From Clostridia bacterium (GTDB taxonomy: Bacteria; Bacillota; Clostridia; Oscillospirales; CAG-382), in assembly GCA_900757905.1 (NCBI GenBank), contig CAAEPN010000076.1, forward strand, positions 1-32,329: a stretch of DNA of 32,329 nt, in the 5' to 3' direction. The first letter of the stretch is position 1. Every line of letters begins with the position of its first letter. The notes beneath the pieces were generated by a model. The model saw only the letters and a list, made by a program, of their open reading frames with translations. It was not told the origin of the DNA and ran no database searches. A program made the position numbers and the translations under genes. This document shows positions 32,201 to 32,329 of this stretch, piece by piece.

Positions 32201-32329
32201 ATGAAAAAATTCTCCTATTTGACGCTTTTGATACTCTGCACCGCCTTGCTTGCAGCCTGCGGCGGCAAAGACAGCCAAAGTAAACCGGCCTTTTCCGATT
32301 CCTCAAACCCGACAGAAAACGTTTCCGAA
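32201..32329 (+). CDS. Lipoprotein, N-terminus only (cut by window edge)
   Basis: 43 codons are visible. The start MKKFSYLTLLILCTALLAAC is a lipoprotein signal peptide with lipobox LAAC, so the cysteine at residue 20 should be lipidated, followed by GGKDS and a Ser/Pro/Asn-rich linker. AGAAAGGCGAG precedes the ATG, and a promoter lies at 32137-32165. The mature domain is outside the window and no function can be given. Confidence 0.85.
   Translation, partial: MKKFSYLTLLILCTALLAACGGKDSQSKPAFSDSSNPTENVSE

Noticed and set aside
1..32329. tRNA or rRNA genes
   Set aside because: No cloverleaf-like segments with GTTCGA-type loops or rRNA-like stretches were noticed; all long stretches are explained by coding or by the regions described.

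Overview
The window looks like a bacterial chromosome segment from the Clostridia (Bacillota), probably a gut-type Oscillospirales or Ruminococcaceae relative; the genus cannot be fixed from the sequence alone. The grounds are strong AGGAGG-type ribosome binding sites, near-consensus sigma-A promoters with 17-base spacers, a single-membrane exopolysaccharide (EPS) gene set, and the Bacillota-type order miaB / YlbF-family gene / mutS.

Left, minus strand (1-8776): two housekeeping units. A promoter at 5721-5749 should drive a YerC/TrpR-like regulator, a SAM methyltransferase, hslO (Hsp33), miaB, a YlbF-family protein and mutS, which is cut by the window edge. A second promoter (8748-8776) drives topB (topoisomerase III) and an overlapping Nudix hydrolase.

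Centre, plus strand (8821-26534): a 17.5-kb, 15-gene EPS locus that appears to be one transcription unit. A consensus promoter (8852-8880) is followed by a class I cyclic-di-GMP (GEMM-I) riboswitch, whose 3' strand overlaps an intrinsic terminator just before the first gene. The genes are a priming sugar-1-phosphate transferase, a GT4 glycosyltransferase, a membrane-anchored metallophosphoesterase with a DnaA-domain-I-like N-terminus, two chain-length-regulator-like (PCP/Wzz) proteins of which the second ends in a degenerate GGDEF domain, a Wzy polymerase, three GT2 glycosyltransferases, a hexapeptide acyltransferase, a Wzx flippase, an acyltransferase-3 protein, an acyl carrier protein, an acyl-adenylating ligase, and a membrane GGDEF(degenerate)-EAL protein with all EAL catalytic residues. 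The proposed logic is that c-di-GMP is read as RNA at the leader, perhaps again as protein at the PCP-GGDEF fusion, and destroyed by the product of the last gene, giving negative feedback. No tyrosine autokinase of the CpsD type is present.

Junction (26535-26980): a run of hairpins including two near-identical ones 218 bases apart, outer inverted repeats, a strong terminator and a new promoter. This could be a small non-autonomous mobile element or a structured RNA cassette.

Right, plus strand (26981-32329): an SGNH hydrolase, a GreA-type factor, coaE, a small membrane-anchored lytic transglycosylase, dnaX and a CmpB-type membrane protein form a second housekeeping unit. It ends at two hairpins (32070-32155), the second of which contains the -35 box of a promoter for a lipoprotein gene that runs off the window.
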